NCBI GenBank assembly: GCA_016935295.1
Contig: JAFGRF010000314.1
Coordinates: 1 to 12,859 of the forward strand
Direction of reading: 5' to 3'
From: Caldifarciminota bacterium
GTDB taxonomy: Bacteria; Hydrothermota; Tepidihabitantia; Tepidihabitantales; Tepidihabitantaceae
DNA length: 12,859 nt
Position numbers and translations under genes: made by a program. How positions within the stretch are numbered: the stretch's first letter is position 1; each line of letters starts with the position of its first letter. The notes under the pieces were generated by a model that saw nothing but the letters and a program-made list of their open reading frames with translations, was not told the origin of the DNA and made no database searches. This document shows, in pieces, positions 1-7,803 of this stretch.

Positions 1-4
1 CCAC

Positions 5-2395
5 GTGCTGACCAGGTCCCCTATGGCGGCAAAGGACGTAGTGAGCACGTCGTCTCCAGCCTGCGACGGGAGAGCTGCAGTAGTCGTTCTTCACTTCTGC
101 GCTATGGACGAGCGGAACCGGCGCCAGCTTGCCCGTGAGTGCCGGGCGTCCCGCAGATCCCTCCTAGTTCTGGACGACGCGTTGGCGGTATATCTTGCGT
201 GCGTACCCGCTAATGAACGCCTGAGGGCGTTCTTCGAATGCACGTTGCCGTTTACCGACCTGATGCCATACTCTACCACCTCGAGCGTGCTGCCGCCGGA
301 GATGTTCTTCGGCCGGCGACGCGAGGCAAAGGCACTCGCAACGTCTGGAGGCTTCGTCTACGGTGGCCGCCAGGTCGGCAAAACAGTGCTCCTCCGCTAT
401 GTTGAAAGGCAGGAGGACAAACCAGACTTGGGGCGCGTGGCGCGCTACATCGACCTCAAGCCCTTCGGCATCGGGACGCCGCAGTGCCAGCCCGATGAGC
501 TGTGGCGTATCCTGGCTAGGTCCTGCCACGAGGTCTTCGAAGACTCGGTTCCAGGGGATGTGTCATTTGGGCAGTTCGAGCAACGCGTCCTCGCTTGGCG
601 CGAATCGCACTCCGATGGTCATGGCAAAGTGCTCTTGCTGCTGGATGAGGCTGATGACTTCCTCAAGGCAGACGGCGAGGACGCAGTGCCCTTCAGCCGC
701 TGCTCCAAACTCAAGGGTCTGATGGAAAGGACGGACCGGGACTTCAGGGTTGTACTCGCCGGGCTGCACAACGTCCAGCGCGCGACGCGGATTGCCAACA
801 ACCCGCTGGCCCATTTCGGAACGCCGTGGTGCGTCGGACCACTGCTGGGGAATGGTGAGGCCCGGCAGGCCGCCGAGCTGGTCCTTCGGCCGCTCGCCGC
901 CCTTGGCGTGCGCTTTGAGAACCGCGACCTCGTTCACAGCATCTTGGCGCGCACTAACTACTATCCGAACCTCATCCAGATTTACTGCCAGAACTTGCTC
1001 CTTCACGTCACTGAACAGCAAGACACCCGCCGCCCGGACGAGGTGCCACCATACACCGTAACGGCAAGGGAGATTGACGACGTGTATGAGCGCCGGGACT
1101 TGCGTTTCGAACTCCGGGACAAGTTTCGCCTCACGTTGGATTTGGATCGGCGCTTCCTGCTAATTGCATACCTGCTTGCCTCTCACGGCGTGCAGTACCC
1201 CGAGGGGATGTCCGTCGAGCAGTTGCGCCAAGAGGCATTCGAATGGTGGTCGGACGGCTTCAAGGCGGACGTGGGATCATCACAGAGAATCAGCCACGAG
1301 TCGTTCCACAATCTGCTAGACGAGATGCGAGGACTAGGGATTTTGCGGACCAGCCGTGATGGGCTGTACGGCCTGCGTAGTCCAAATGTGGCGGCCCTTC
1401 TGGGTACCCAGGACGAAGTCGAGGAACAGCTCTTTGCCGCGATTTCCTGGGAGCCGCCGCTTGTTTTCACTCCATCCGCATCCCACAGCCTCATTGACCC
1501 AGAGGGTAGCCGTTGGCACCGAAGTCCGCTGACGGCGGAGCAGGAAGGCGGCATCAAGACGGGTGCTGCCGACGTGCATATCGTGGTTGGTCTGCCAGCG
1601 GCCGGCCTCATGAAGGTGAAGGGAGCATTGGAACACCTGCTCGGCCGGGACTACGTTAGGGTCCCGGAAGGAGCAAACTCCCTAGACGGTTTCTCCGATA
1701 GCATTAGCCTACTGACGAAACGGGCGGAGTCGGGCAAGACGATTCTTCTGGTCGAGGATGGGCAACCGTGGGATGCGGCTTGGGTTCAGCATGCAGCCGA
1801 GCGGCTGCCGAACTTCAGGCGGGCGGACGCCCGCACGGGCATCGTCTTCATATGCGGTCCGGCGCGCTGGTGGAACATGGGCGAACGGTTACGGTTCGCT
1901 AGTCGGCGGGCAGTGTCGGTGTATGCTTTGCACCGCTGGGGCGACACCGCCATCAGGCAGTGGCTGCAGGACTTGCCGTATGTCCCAGATAAGGAGACGC
2001 GCAATCGGGTGGCTGATGCTACGGGTGGCTGGCACATGCTCATTGACCACATAGCACGCAGGGAACCCGGCGACAGGAAGCAGTTGAATAGGCTGCTGGG
2101 GTCTATCGCGGACCTGTCTGAGCTGCGCAGAGAACCCGGTTTGGACAGCGCATTTGGACTGGACATCGTGCCGGCGGGTGCTGTGCTGGAAGTCATTGCC
2201 GAACTCGGAGGCGGCATAGACGACACGGGACCGCTTGCAGAACTCGTTAGTGACCGGGACGCCGAAGTCTCCCTTCAGGATGTTAAGCATACCGTTCGTT
2301 GGGCCGAGCAACTCGAGTTGGTTGCGCGGTCGGAGAGAGACTGGCGGCTTGATCCGATCGTGTTCAGGATGTTGCAGACAAAGCTAGCGCGGTAG
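5..2395 (+). CDS. AAA/STAND-type P-loop ATPase, probably 5'-partial
   Basis: This is a predicted ATPase of the Orc1/Cdc6- or STAND-like P-loop class. The Walker A motif GGRQVGKT lies at residues 120-127, preceded by the family-like entry PPEMFFGRR (98-106). Walker B is LLLLDEADDF, with D214 and E215. It is followed by VVLAGLHNVQR and a helical, winged-helix-like region at about 300-450. The second half (about 500-796) looks like another NTPase fold with a ruined P-loop: GLPAAGLMK at 529-537 has no GK[ST], and the later strand ILLVEDG (580-586) resembles Walker B. The first GTG is at base 5, but the frame is open to the window edge. The N-terminal 70 residues already form strand-like segments (VVVLHF, LLVLDDAL), so the true start is probably upstream. 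The stop lies 3 bases before the next gene, implying one operon. ATPase class is confident; function is unknown, and a regulator of a toxic partner in defence is an inference. Confidence 0.8.
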   Translation: MLTRSPMAAKDVVSTSSPACDGRAAVVVLHFCAMDERNRRQLARECRASRRSLLVLDDALAVYLACVPANERLRAFFECTLPFTDLMPYSTTSSVLPPEMFFGRRREAKALATSGGFVYGGRQVGKTVLLRYVERQEDKPDLGRVARYIDLKPFGIGTPQCQPDELWRILARSCHEVFEDSVPGDVSFGQFEQRVLAWRESHSDGHGKVLLLLDEADDFLKADGEDAVPFSRCSKLKGLMERTDRDFRVVLAGLHNVQRATRIANNPLAHFGTPWCVGPLLGNGEARQAAELVLRPLAALGVRFENRDLVHSILARTNYYPNLIQIYCQNLLLHVTEQQDTRRPDEVPPYTVTAREIDDVYERRDLRFELRDKFRLTLDLDRRFLLIAYLLASHGVQYPEGMSVEQLRQEAFEWWSDGFKADVGSSQRISHESFHNLLDEMRGLGILRTSRDGLYGLRSPNVAALLGTQDEVEEQLFAAISWEPPLVFTPSASHSLIDPEGSRWHRSPLTAEQEGGIKTGAADVHIVVGLPAAGLMKVKGALEHLLGRDYVRVPEGANSLDGFSDSISLLTKRAESGKTILLVEDGQPWDAAWVQHAAERLPNFRRADARTGIVFICGPARWWNMGERLRFASRRAVSVYALHRWGDTAIRQWLQDLPYVPDKETRNRVADATGGWHMLIDHIARREPGDRKQLNRLLGSIADLSELRREPGLDSAFGLDIVPAGAVLEVIAELGGGIDDTGPLAELVSDRDAEVSLQDVKHTVRWAEQLELVARSERDWRLDPIVFRMLQTKLAR

Positions 2396-2398
2396 GTC

Positions 2399-3508
2399 GT
2401 GCGTCACCTTGAGTGGCACGACCTGCCCGGGCCCGCCGCCTTCTTGGCAGTGCTGGACGCCGACTTGAGGGAGGGTCGCTCGCTGGTTTTACTGACGCCC
2501 GATGTCATTCCCCTCGGACTCTGGGACGAGATACGGCGACGGGCAGAAGGGTTCTGCCACTGGATGCAACTCGAACCCGGCGACAGGGATCCGGTCGATG
2601 CCATAAGTGCTGGCTTCGGAGGTAGCCTTCCGCCCACGGGCGTGAACGACCTCTATGATGCGGAGGGCTTCTGCGGCAAGCTGTTCGTCGTTGATAGGCT
2701 CCCGGAGGACCGTTGGCCTCTGTGGCGCGACTTCCTGCTGCGGTTTTCGGTCATTAGCCGGGCGCGCTCAGAACTCAACCGTAGCGCTTTCCTTGTGCGA
2801 TTGAGCACAGAGCGACTCGAACCCGCCTTGGCCGACGACGTGCTTCTGGGGGCCCGGAAGCTCGACGGACAAGTCACTGCGGCGGATGCCTATGTCTATA
2901 GTTACCAACTTCACAGCACAGATGGTCGTGACCGGCTGGTGCGCGACCTGAAAGTCGCCCTGTGTACGGAACTCGCGCTTTGGGACTTGGCTCTCTGCCG
3001 TCGTCTATCTGAGTTGACGCTGGATGAACTTGCGCGACCACAGAGTGTACTGCAGGACTATGCCAAGAACATCGGGTGGGCAGCTCTAGGCCGGGATGTC
3101 GAGGACTGCGACCTCTGGAAGATCGGCGCTGCCCAGGACTACGAGGGCAGAAGAATGACCCACTCGGCCTACCTCACGGTCTGCGGGGAGAACGAGGAGA
3201 TAGAACGCCGCGTATGGAAGGCCGAGCTCAAGGTGCTGTTCCCCTTCGTGGAGGAGCAGCGCCAACGCATCATACGGTCATTTGGGCATCACCTGCGTCT
3301 TCCGTACCTCCTTGAGAGCGGCGGGTCAGTTGATGAACCGTTGGAGCTTGAAATCGCACATCTACGCGCGCAGCTAGGCAACAACCCCGACATACGGCTG
3401 CCTGTCAGGCGCGCGGTCAGCTGCTTGGCCGACGTCCGCAACGACCTCGCTCACTTGCGGCCGGTGAACATCCAGCATGTGCAAAAGGGCTGGCTTCGGT
3501 TTGAGTGA
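2399..3508 (+). CDS. hypothetical protein with C-terminal HEPN-like motif
   Basis: I do not recognise this 369-residue protein as a named family. The C-terminus is helical and carries RNDLAH at residues 347-352. This is the Rx4H pattern, with a polar residue after the Arg, that defines HEPN ribonuclease domains in toxins and defence effectors. The N-terminal half (about 1-180) alternates strands and helices like an NTPase: SLVLLTP at about 28-34, then a Walker B-like KLFVVDRLP, then AFLVRLS. No Walker A GK[ST] is visible, so it is probably a non-catalytic NTPase fold. The start is GTG at 2399, three bases after the upstream ATPase stop. The only Shine-Dalgarno-like sequence is GGTAGG (2391-2396), which sits very close, so translational coupling is likely. 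A plausible role is an RNase effector controlled by the upstream ATPase, but this rests on one motif plus context. Confidence 0.72.
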   Translation: MRHLEWHDLPGPAAFLAVLDADLREGRSLVLLTPDVIPLGLWDEIRRRAEGFCHWMQLEPGDRDPVDAISAGFGGSLPPTGVNDLYDAEGFCGKLFVVDRLPEDRWPLWRDFLLRFSVISRARSELNRSAFLVRLSTERLEPALADDVLLGARKLDGQVTAADAYVYSYQLHSTDGRDRLVRDLKVALCTELALWDLALCRRLSELTLDELARPQSVLQDYAKNIGWAALGRDVEDCDLWKIGAAQDYEGRRMTHSAYLTVCGENEEIERRVWKAELKVLFPFVEEQRQRIIRSFGHHLRLPYLLESGGSVDEPLELEIAHLRAQLGNNPDIRLPVRRAVSCLADVRNDLAHLRPVNIQHVQKGWLRFE

Positions 3509-3521
3509 CAGCACAGGCGAC

Positions 3522-3539
3522 CCCGCGAAGCGGGTTTCT
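3522..3539 (+). terminator. Rho-independent terminator-like hairpin
   Basis: CCCGC (3522-3526) and GCGGG (3530-3534) form a perfect 5-bp stem around a GAA loop, followed directly by TTTCT. It begins 13 bases after the stop of the HEPN-motif gene, where transcription of the two-gene unit would be expected to end. The stem is short and the T-tract weak, so termination may be partial. Confidence 0.5.
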
Positions 3540-3650
3540 AGTCCGGGGGCCGTAGGTTCGGATCCCGCAAGGACCGGGATGTTACAACCGAGCTTCCACG
3601 GCGGTGCCTTGTCGGGGTCTGTTGCCAGTCAATTGCCGCCTGTGTTATGA

Positions 3651-3703
3651 ACCGTGAGCTGTGGTCCATTGGGCCGTCTGCCGTTGGCTGTCAGCCGTAG
3701 ACC
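3651..3703. repeat. degenerate CCGT-word repeats
   Basis: The words CCGT and GCTGT or GTTGG recur here with irregular spacing (CCGTGAGCTGT, CCGTCTGCCGTTGGCTGT, CCGTAGACCGTTGG). They read like decayed copies of a short tandem repeat. No fixed unit length is kept, so it is neither a CRISPR array nor a clean iteron set. Function unknown. Confidence 0.35.
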
Positions 3704-3798
3704 GTTGGTTCCTGTCCTCACTAGTCTGCGCAATCCGCAGATCATCCTGGTTCCTTTCGCAATCGCCAATCTAGAATCAGCAACCTCGAATTGTCCTT

Positions 3799-3834
3799 CA
3801 CTTCTGATCTCACGCTTCTGACTTCTGCCTTCTC
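3799..3834. repeat. pyrimidine-rich CTTCTG repeats
   Basis: CTTCTG occurs three times (3801-3806, 3815-3820, 3822-3827) in a strongly C/T-biased stretch that ends in CCTTCTCC. It is a short degenerate repeat of unknown role, probably intergenic filler rather than a regulatory array. Confidence 0.35.
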
Positions 3835-3964
3835 CTACGGCTTACCTGCGCTCCATTGGCTCACCGTTGACCCTCGCTCCCGTGCCGCTATCTAGGAAGA
3901 TTAGATTACTTTCGAAGCCGATTTGTGACCGGAAGCGCGAGAATCCACAGAACAGGGCGAAATT

Positions 3965-4013
3965 GGCCACCCGGGGGGCGGCCCCGGGGAGAGTTTCCGA
4001 TTCCCAAGTGGCC
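3965..4013. other. strong GC-rich palindrome (hairpin)
   Basis: CCCGGGG (3970-3976) and CCCCGGG (3982-3988) form a perfect 7-bp all-GC stem around GGCGG. A wider imperfect arm pairs GGCCAC (3965-3970) with GTGGCC (4008-4013), which is mutually exclusive with the first base of the inner stem. There is no T-run after it, so it is not a clear terminator. It could be an attenuator, a protein-binding site or a mobile-element relic. Confidence 0.4.
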
Positions 4014-4211
4014 GCAAACACGGCAAATTACGACAGGTCGAAAATCCACTCCCATTACCAACTCCCGTCAGAATATTCTCCCTTGCCACTAACTCTAATT
4101 CTATGAAGTTCTTAGCCTTCCTCGGCTCACCTTCATGGTCTCAGGCCTTTGACTTCATGCCTTCCCGTCACTTCATCCCCCTGTCCCTGCGACCAGACTC
4201 GTCCTTCCCTC

Positions 4212-4239
4212 TTGACCGCATCACTCCACCCGATATCCT
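4212..4239 (+). promoter_or_regulatory. candidate sigma70-type promoter for the radC operon
   Basis: TTGACC (4212-4217, five of six matches to TTGACA) is separated by 16 bases from TATCCT (4234-4239, four of six matches to TATAAT). Transcription would start close to the radC ATG at 4250, giving a very short leader or a leaderless message. That fits the lack of a good Shine-Dalgarno sequence there. A weaker alternative is TTGACC 3867-3872 with TATCTA 3889-3894. Such matches arise by chance, so confidence is low. Confidence 0.3.
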
Positions 4240-4249
4240 GCGGGGCCAG

Positions 4250-4945
4250 ATGGACGAGGATGCAGGCCGCAAGCCACATGCGGGCCACAGGGCCCGCTTG
4301 CGCAAGCGGTTCGTCAAGAACGGGTTCGCGGGGTTCTCGGAACACGAGATCATCGAGCTTCTGCTCACGCTGGCCATCCCCAGGCGCGATGTCAAGTTGC
4401 AGGCCAAGGCCCTGTTGCAGAAGTTTGGCAGCCTGCGCGGCGTCCTCGACGCACCGATGGAGGAAATCGTCTCGGTTGACGGAGTCGGGCGGGTTTCCGC
4501 AGTGGCCCTGAAAGTGGTGAAGGAGGCCGTCGCGTTGTACCTGCAACAGAGCGTCGAACGTAGGGGTGTGCGAAAGGACACAGAACGGTTAGCTGCAACT
4601 TGGCGAGCCCGGATTGGCAGCCTTCCCAACGAGGTCTTTGAGGTGGCATATCTTGACACCTCCGGGTGCCTGCTGCGAGACGGCATCGAGCGGCTGGAGG
4701 AGGGTGTCGTCGACCGCGCCATCGTGTACCCGAGGCGCGTCGCCCAGGCCGCGCTCAAGCGGGGAGCCAAGGCCATCGTACTGGCACACAACCATCCCAG
4801 CGGCGACACGCAACCCAGCGAGCGCGACAAGGACCTAACCCGCGCGCTGGTGCTTGCCGGCGCGGCAGTTGATGTCGACGTGCTGGACCACCTGATAGTC
4901 TCGCGCGACGGCGTGTTCAGCTTCCGCAAGGCGGGGTTGCTGTGA
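4250..4945 (+). CDS. radC: RadC family JAMM/MPN-domain protein
   Basis: This is a RadC/YicR-type protein of 231 residues, the usual length for the family. The N-terminal part has the GHRARLRKRF entry (12-21) and a helix-hairpin-helix DNA-binding region ending in VDGVG (76-80). The C-terminal MPN domain carries the full JAMM zinc signature: HNHPSG with H180 and H182, then S190 and D193, with E128 the probable catalytic glutamate in NEVFEVAYLD. RadC was once linked to DNA repair, but its biochemical role is unsettled; it is common on mobile and defence islands. I chose ATG 4250 because the family begins here. An upstream in-frame ATG (4103) would add 49 residues of non-conserved, intergenic-looking sequence. 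The stop overlaps the helicase GTG by 4 bp, so the two are translationally coupled. It may be an operon component or a passenger; identity is very confident. Confidence 0.93.
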   Translation: MDEDAGRKPHAGHRARLRKRFVKNGFAGFSEHEIIELLLTLAIPRRDVKLQAKALLQKFGSLRGVLDAPMEEIVSVDGVGRVSAVALKVVKEAVALYLQQSVERRGVRKDTERLAATWRARIGSLPNEVFEVAYLDTSGCLLRDGIERLEEGVVDRAIVYPRRVAQAALKRGAKAIVLAHNHPSGDTQPSERDKDLTRALVLAGAAVDVDVLDHLIVSRDGVFSFRKAGLL

Positions 4946-7803
4946 CCATCGCCCCGGCGATTCTCAGGGAATACCCGAAGCTCGCCGACAACGAAGCCCA
5001 GCAGAAGATAGTCGCGCACGACACGGGGCCGCTTCTGGTCATTGCGGGACCGGGGTCGGGCAAGACCTTCAGCCTCATCATGCGTTCCATGAACCTGTTG
5101 CTGCAGGGCCGCGCCCGCCCGCGCGAAATCGTGCTGTGTACCTTCACCGAGAAGGCCGCCTACCAGCTGCGGGACGGGCTGGCGGCGGCAGCGAGGAAAC
5201 TGGGGTATGAGGATGACCTGTCGGAACTGCGAGCGACGACCATCCACGGCTACTGCAACCGCCTGCTGCAGACCCACCGTCACAGGACCACCCTGGGCAG
5301 CAACTTCGAAACCCTGGACGACCTGACCCAGCTGCTCTTCCTCTACGAACATTTCATGGAGGTCGTTGGCCGGGACGCGGTTGAGCCGTACTTGGGGCGC
5401 TGGAAGCGGAAGTGGGACACCATAGAGGGTCTCCGGGACTACTTCAACAAGATCACCGAGGAACTGGTGGATTCCACATCGCTGGTCAACAGCCAGCATA
5501 CGTTCCTCATGGCCCTGGGCCGGGCGTATCAGAGCTACACCAGGCTGCTGGAGGCGCACAACCGGCTGGATTTCGCGCACCAGCAGAAACGAGCCCTGGG
5601 CCTGCTGGCCGACGGCAACGTGGGACCCGCGGTGACGGCCGGCATCAAGTACGTCATGGTGGACGAGTACCAGGACACAAACTACATCCAGGAGCAGCTG
5701 CTGCTGAAGCTGGTGGAGCAGACCGGCAACCTCTGCGTGGTCGGGGACGAGGACCAGAGCCTCTACCGCTTCCGGGGAGCGACGGTGAGGAACATCCTCG
5801 AGTTCCCGCAGCGCCTGCCCAATACAGAGGTGATCAAGCTGACGACGAACTACCGTTCGCCCCCGCGCATCATCCGGGCGTTTGACCATTGGATGGCTTC
5901 GGCAGACTGGGCGAACCCGGATGGCCAGCCATTCCGCTACGACAAGACGATACAGCCTGCGCCGGATACGGACGTGCCCGACTACCCGGCCGTCTTCTCA
6001 ATCTGGGGGCAGGACGAGGGCGACGAGGCGGAGAGGTTCGCGGACCTCGTAGCCTTTCTGAAAGAGCGAGAGGTCGTTTCCGACTTCAGCCAGGTCGCGT
6101 TGCTCCTGCACAGCGTCAGGGGAGACCACAGCGCACGCTTCCTGGCGGCCCTGGAGGCACGAGGGATCAAGTCATTCTGCCCAAGGGCCCGCAGGTACTT
6201 CGACAGTGAGGAGGTCCGCCTGATGGTGGCGTGCTACGCCCTCATCCTGGGGTATCACGGAGAGGGCCGGGGCGAGCTTCACGGGCGCACGCTGCAGGGG
6301 CTTGCCAAGTACGTTGACGACTGCATCGTTGACCTGGCGCGGGGGTGCGCTCTACCGCACCCGCTGGCTGGGCGGCTCCAGGGGTACGCCGCAGAGATTG
6401 CCGGACTGGGCCCAAGGCAGGGGTTGGACAAGCGGCCGTCCGATTACCTGTACGAACTCCTGGCCTTCGAGCCGTTCATCTCGCTGGTCAGGAACGAGAA
6501 CCGCGCCCGGAACCTGGCGGTGCTGTCCCAGCTCATCAACGCGTTCCAGAACTACTATCACTACACGGTCATCACCCACAAGAACCGGGAGTACATCAGA
6601 TTCCACTTCTTCAATAGCTTCCTGCGGCTGCTGTACGACGGCGGCATCAACGAATACGAGGACCCCAACCAGCCGTTCCCCAAGGGGCACGTACAGGTGA
6701 TGACAATCCACCAGGCCAAGGGGCTCGAGTTCCCGGTAGTGGTCGTCGGGTCTCTGACCGCACAGCTGTCCACCAAGAAGCACATCGACAGGGACCTCGG
6801 GCCGTTCTACAACCGGCCGCCGTACGAGCCAGAGAGCCGGGTCACGGACTTCGACCGCATGAGGCTTCATTATGTTGCCTTCTCCCGTGCGGAGAAGGTC
6901 CTGGTGCTGACCGCCCACGCCGTTCCCAAGGCCCGATTCGCCCCGATCTGGCAGGGTCTGCCCCAGTGGCCCTACGTTGAGCGGGAACTGCTGGCCGCGC
7001 AGAGCTTCCTCCACAAGGAACGGGTTCCACTGAAACGCAAGTACAGCTTCACCGGCGATATCAGGCTGTACGAGACCTGTCCGCGGCAGTACCAGTACTT
7101 CAGGGAGTACGATTTCACGCCCTCCCGCTCGGCGGTCATTTTCTTCGGACTGCTGGTCCACCAGACCATCGAGTCCGTGCACCGGGTCGCGATGGACGGC
7201 GGGCTCGACGCGCTGGACGAAACGGCAATCCGGGCGATGTTCGAGCGCGAGTACAGCTTCCTCACGCTCTCAGACGTGCGGGCAATCGGGCCGAAGTCCA
7301 AGGAAGCCGCCTTCCGGCAGGTAATGGACTATGTCCGGCAGAACCAGGACGAGATGCGGCGTGTCATCGAGACCGAAGTCGACGTCTCGCTCGAGAAGGA
7401 AGGCTACATACTGACCGGGAAGGTGGACCTACTGATGGGCGGCGACGGGAAGCTGGAGGTTCTTGACTTCAAGACGTCTCCGAAGCCGAAGGAGTCCCCG
7501 GAACTCCTGTCCCGCTACGAACACCAGTTATGCACGTACGCGCACATACTGCAGCGGCGGCACGGCAAGTACCCGGACCGTCTGATGGTCTACTGGACCT
7601 CCGAACCGCGCAAAGAGGACGCCATCGTGGAGTTCGCGTACCGCCCGGAGCTGGTAGACTCCGCCGGCAGACACTTCGACGAGGTTGTAGCCAGGATACA
7701 GGACCGCGACTTCGGCATCGTCGTGCGACCCGAGAAGAAGATATGCAAGGAGTGCGACCTTAAGAGCCTGTGCCGGGCAGAAGGAGTGATACGAGATGAG
7801 TGA
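4942..7803 (+). CDS. UvrD-like SF1 helicase fused to RecB/AddB-type Fe-S nuclease
   Basis: This 953-residue protein is an ATP-dependent DNA helicase-nuclease. The SF1A helicase motifs are complete: Q-motif DNEAQQ (16-21), Walker A AGPGSGKT (35-42), motif Ia CTFTEKAA, TIHGYC, Walker B MVDEYQDT (239-246), motif III GDEDQS (268-273), TNYRSPPRII, motif V TIHQAKGLEF (588-597) and motif VI YVAFSRAEK (644-652). The C-terminal PD-(D/E)XK nuclease has GKVDLL with D829, LEVLDFK with D842 and K844, and the RecB-type QxxxY at Q862-Y866. Four cysteines (C713 in YETCPRQY, then C935, C938 and C944) match the AddB/Cas4 pattern for a 4Fe-4S cluster. The GTG start at 4942 overlaps the radC stop, with GGCGGGG (4930-4936) as a possible ribosome-binding site. 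It would unwind and degrade DNA, resembling AddAB/AdnAB subunits, but here it lies within a defence-like operon. Both active sites look intact. Confidence 0.92.
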   Translation: MTIAPAILREYPKLADNEAQQKIVAHDTGPLLVIAGPGSGKTFSLIMRSMNLLLQGRARPREIVLCTFTEKAAYQLRDGLAAAARKLGYEDDLSELRATTIHGYCNRLLQTHRHRTTLGSNFETLDDLTQLLFLYEHFMEVVGRDAVEPYLGRWKRKWDTIEGLRDYFNKITEELVDSTSLVNSQHTFLMALGRAYQSYTRLLEAHNRLDFAHQQKRALGLLADGNVGPAVTAGIKYVMVDEYQDTNYIQEQLLLKLVEQTGNLCVVGDEDQSLYRFRGATVRNILEFPQRLPNTEVIKLTTNYRSPPRIIRAFDHWMASADWANPDGQPFRYDKTIQPAPDTDVPDYPAVFSIWGQDEGDEAERFADLVAFLKEREVVSDFSQVALLLHSVRGDHSARFLAALEARGIKSFCPRARRYFDSEEVRLMVACYALILGYHGEGRGELHGRTLQGLAKYVDDCIVDLARGCALPHPLAGRLQGYAAEIAGLGPRQGLDKRPSDYLYELLAFEPFISLVRNENRARNLAVLSQLINAFQNYYHYTVITHKNREYIRFHFFNSFLRLLYDGGINEYEDPNQPFPKGHVQVMTIHQAKGLEFPVVVVGSLTAQLSTKKHIDRDLGPFYNRPPYEPESRVTDFDRMRLHYVAFSRAEKVLVLTAHAVPKARFAPIWQGLPQWPYVERELLAAQSFLHKERVPLKRKYSFTGDIRLYETCPRQYQYFREYDFTPSRSAVIFFGLLVHQTIESVHRVAMDGGLDALDETAIRAMFEREYSFLTLSDVRAIGPKSKEAAFRQVMDYVRQNQDEMRRVIETEVDVSLEKEGYILTGKVDLLMGGDGKLEVLDFKTSPKPKESPELLSRYEHQLCTYAHILQRRHGKYPDRLMVYWTSEPRKEDAIVEFAYRPELVDSAGRHFDEVVARIQDRDFGIVVRPEKKICKECDLKSLCRAEGVIRDE
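7781..7786 (+). promoter_or_regulatory. ribosome-binding site for the GHKL ATPase gene
   Basis: AAGGAG lies nine bases before ATG 7796, inside the 3' end of the helicase-nuclease gene. It fixes the start that overlaps the upstream gene by 8 bp. Confidence 0.7.

Larger units (their letters stand above)
3509..4249. other. gene-poor intergenic region
   Basis: This gap of about 740 bases between the two gene units holds no convincing gene. The small open frames in it have no motifs or ribosome-binding sites. Seen in it are the terminator-like hairpin near its start, a second hairpin (ATCCCG 3562-3567 with CGGGAT 3575-3580), short-word degenerate repeats at about 3651-3703 and 3799-3834, a strong GC palindrome at 3970-3988, and a candidate promoter just before radC. 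Base composition is visibly less GC-rich and more pyrimidine-rich than in the genes. Confidence 0.6.

Noticed and set aside
3540..3580. tRNA-like T-arm (GGTTCGGATCC) that could mark a tRNA gene or an att site
   Set aside because: The matching acceptor, D and anticodon arms are not present upstream, and the T-loop lacks the conserved A58. It is better explained as a small hairpin (ATCCCG/CGGGAT).
3651..3834. Repeat words that might be a CRISPR array or iterons
   Set aside because: There is no constant repeat length or spacer size, copies are short and degenerate, and no cas or replication gene is adjacent.
3867..4106. 79-residue + strand frame in the gap
   Set aside because: It has no ribosome-binding site or motif and spans the GC palindrome. 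It looks like chance.
4103..4249. 49-residue N-terminal extension of RadC from ATG 4103
   Set aside because: The extension is unlike RadC, has intergenic-like pyrimidine-rich composition, and the family begins at the ATG at 4250.
4168..5889. 573-residue open frame on the - strand opposite radC and the helicase
   Set aside because: It overlaps two genes with complete family motifs, shows no motif of its own, and its length follows from GC-rich codon structure on the + strand.
6352..7182. 276-residue - strand frame opposite the helicase motifs V-VI
   Set aside because: It is antisense to the conserved helicase region, with repetitive low-quality composition and no ribosome-binding site or motif.
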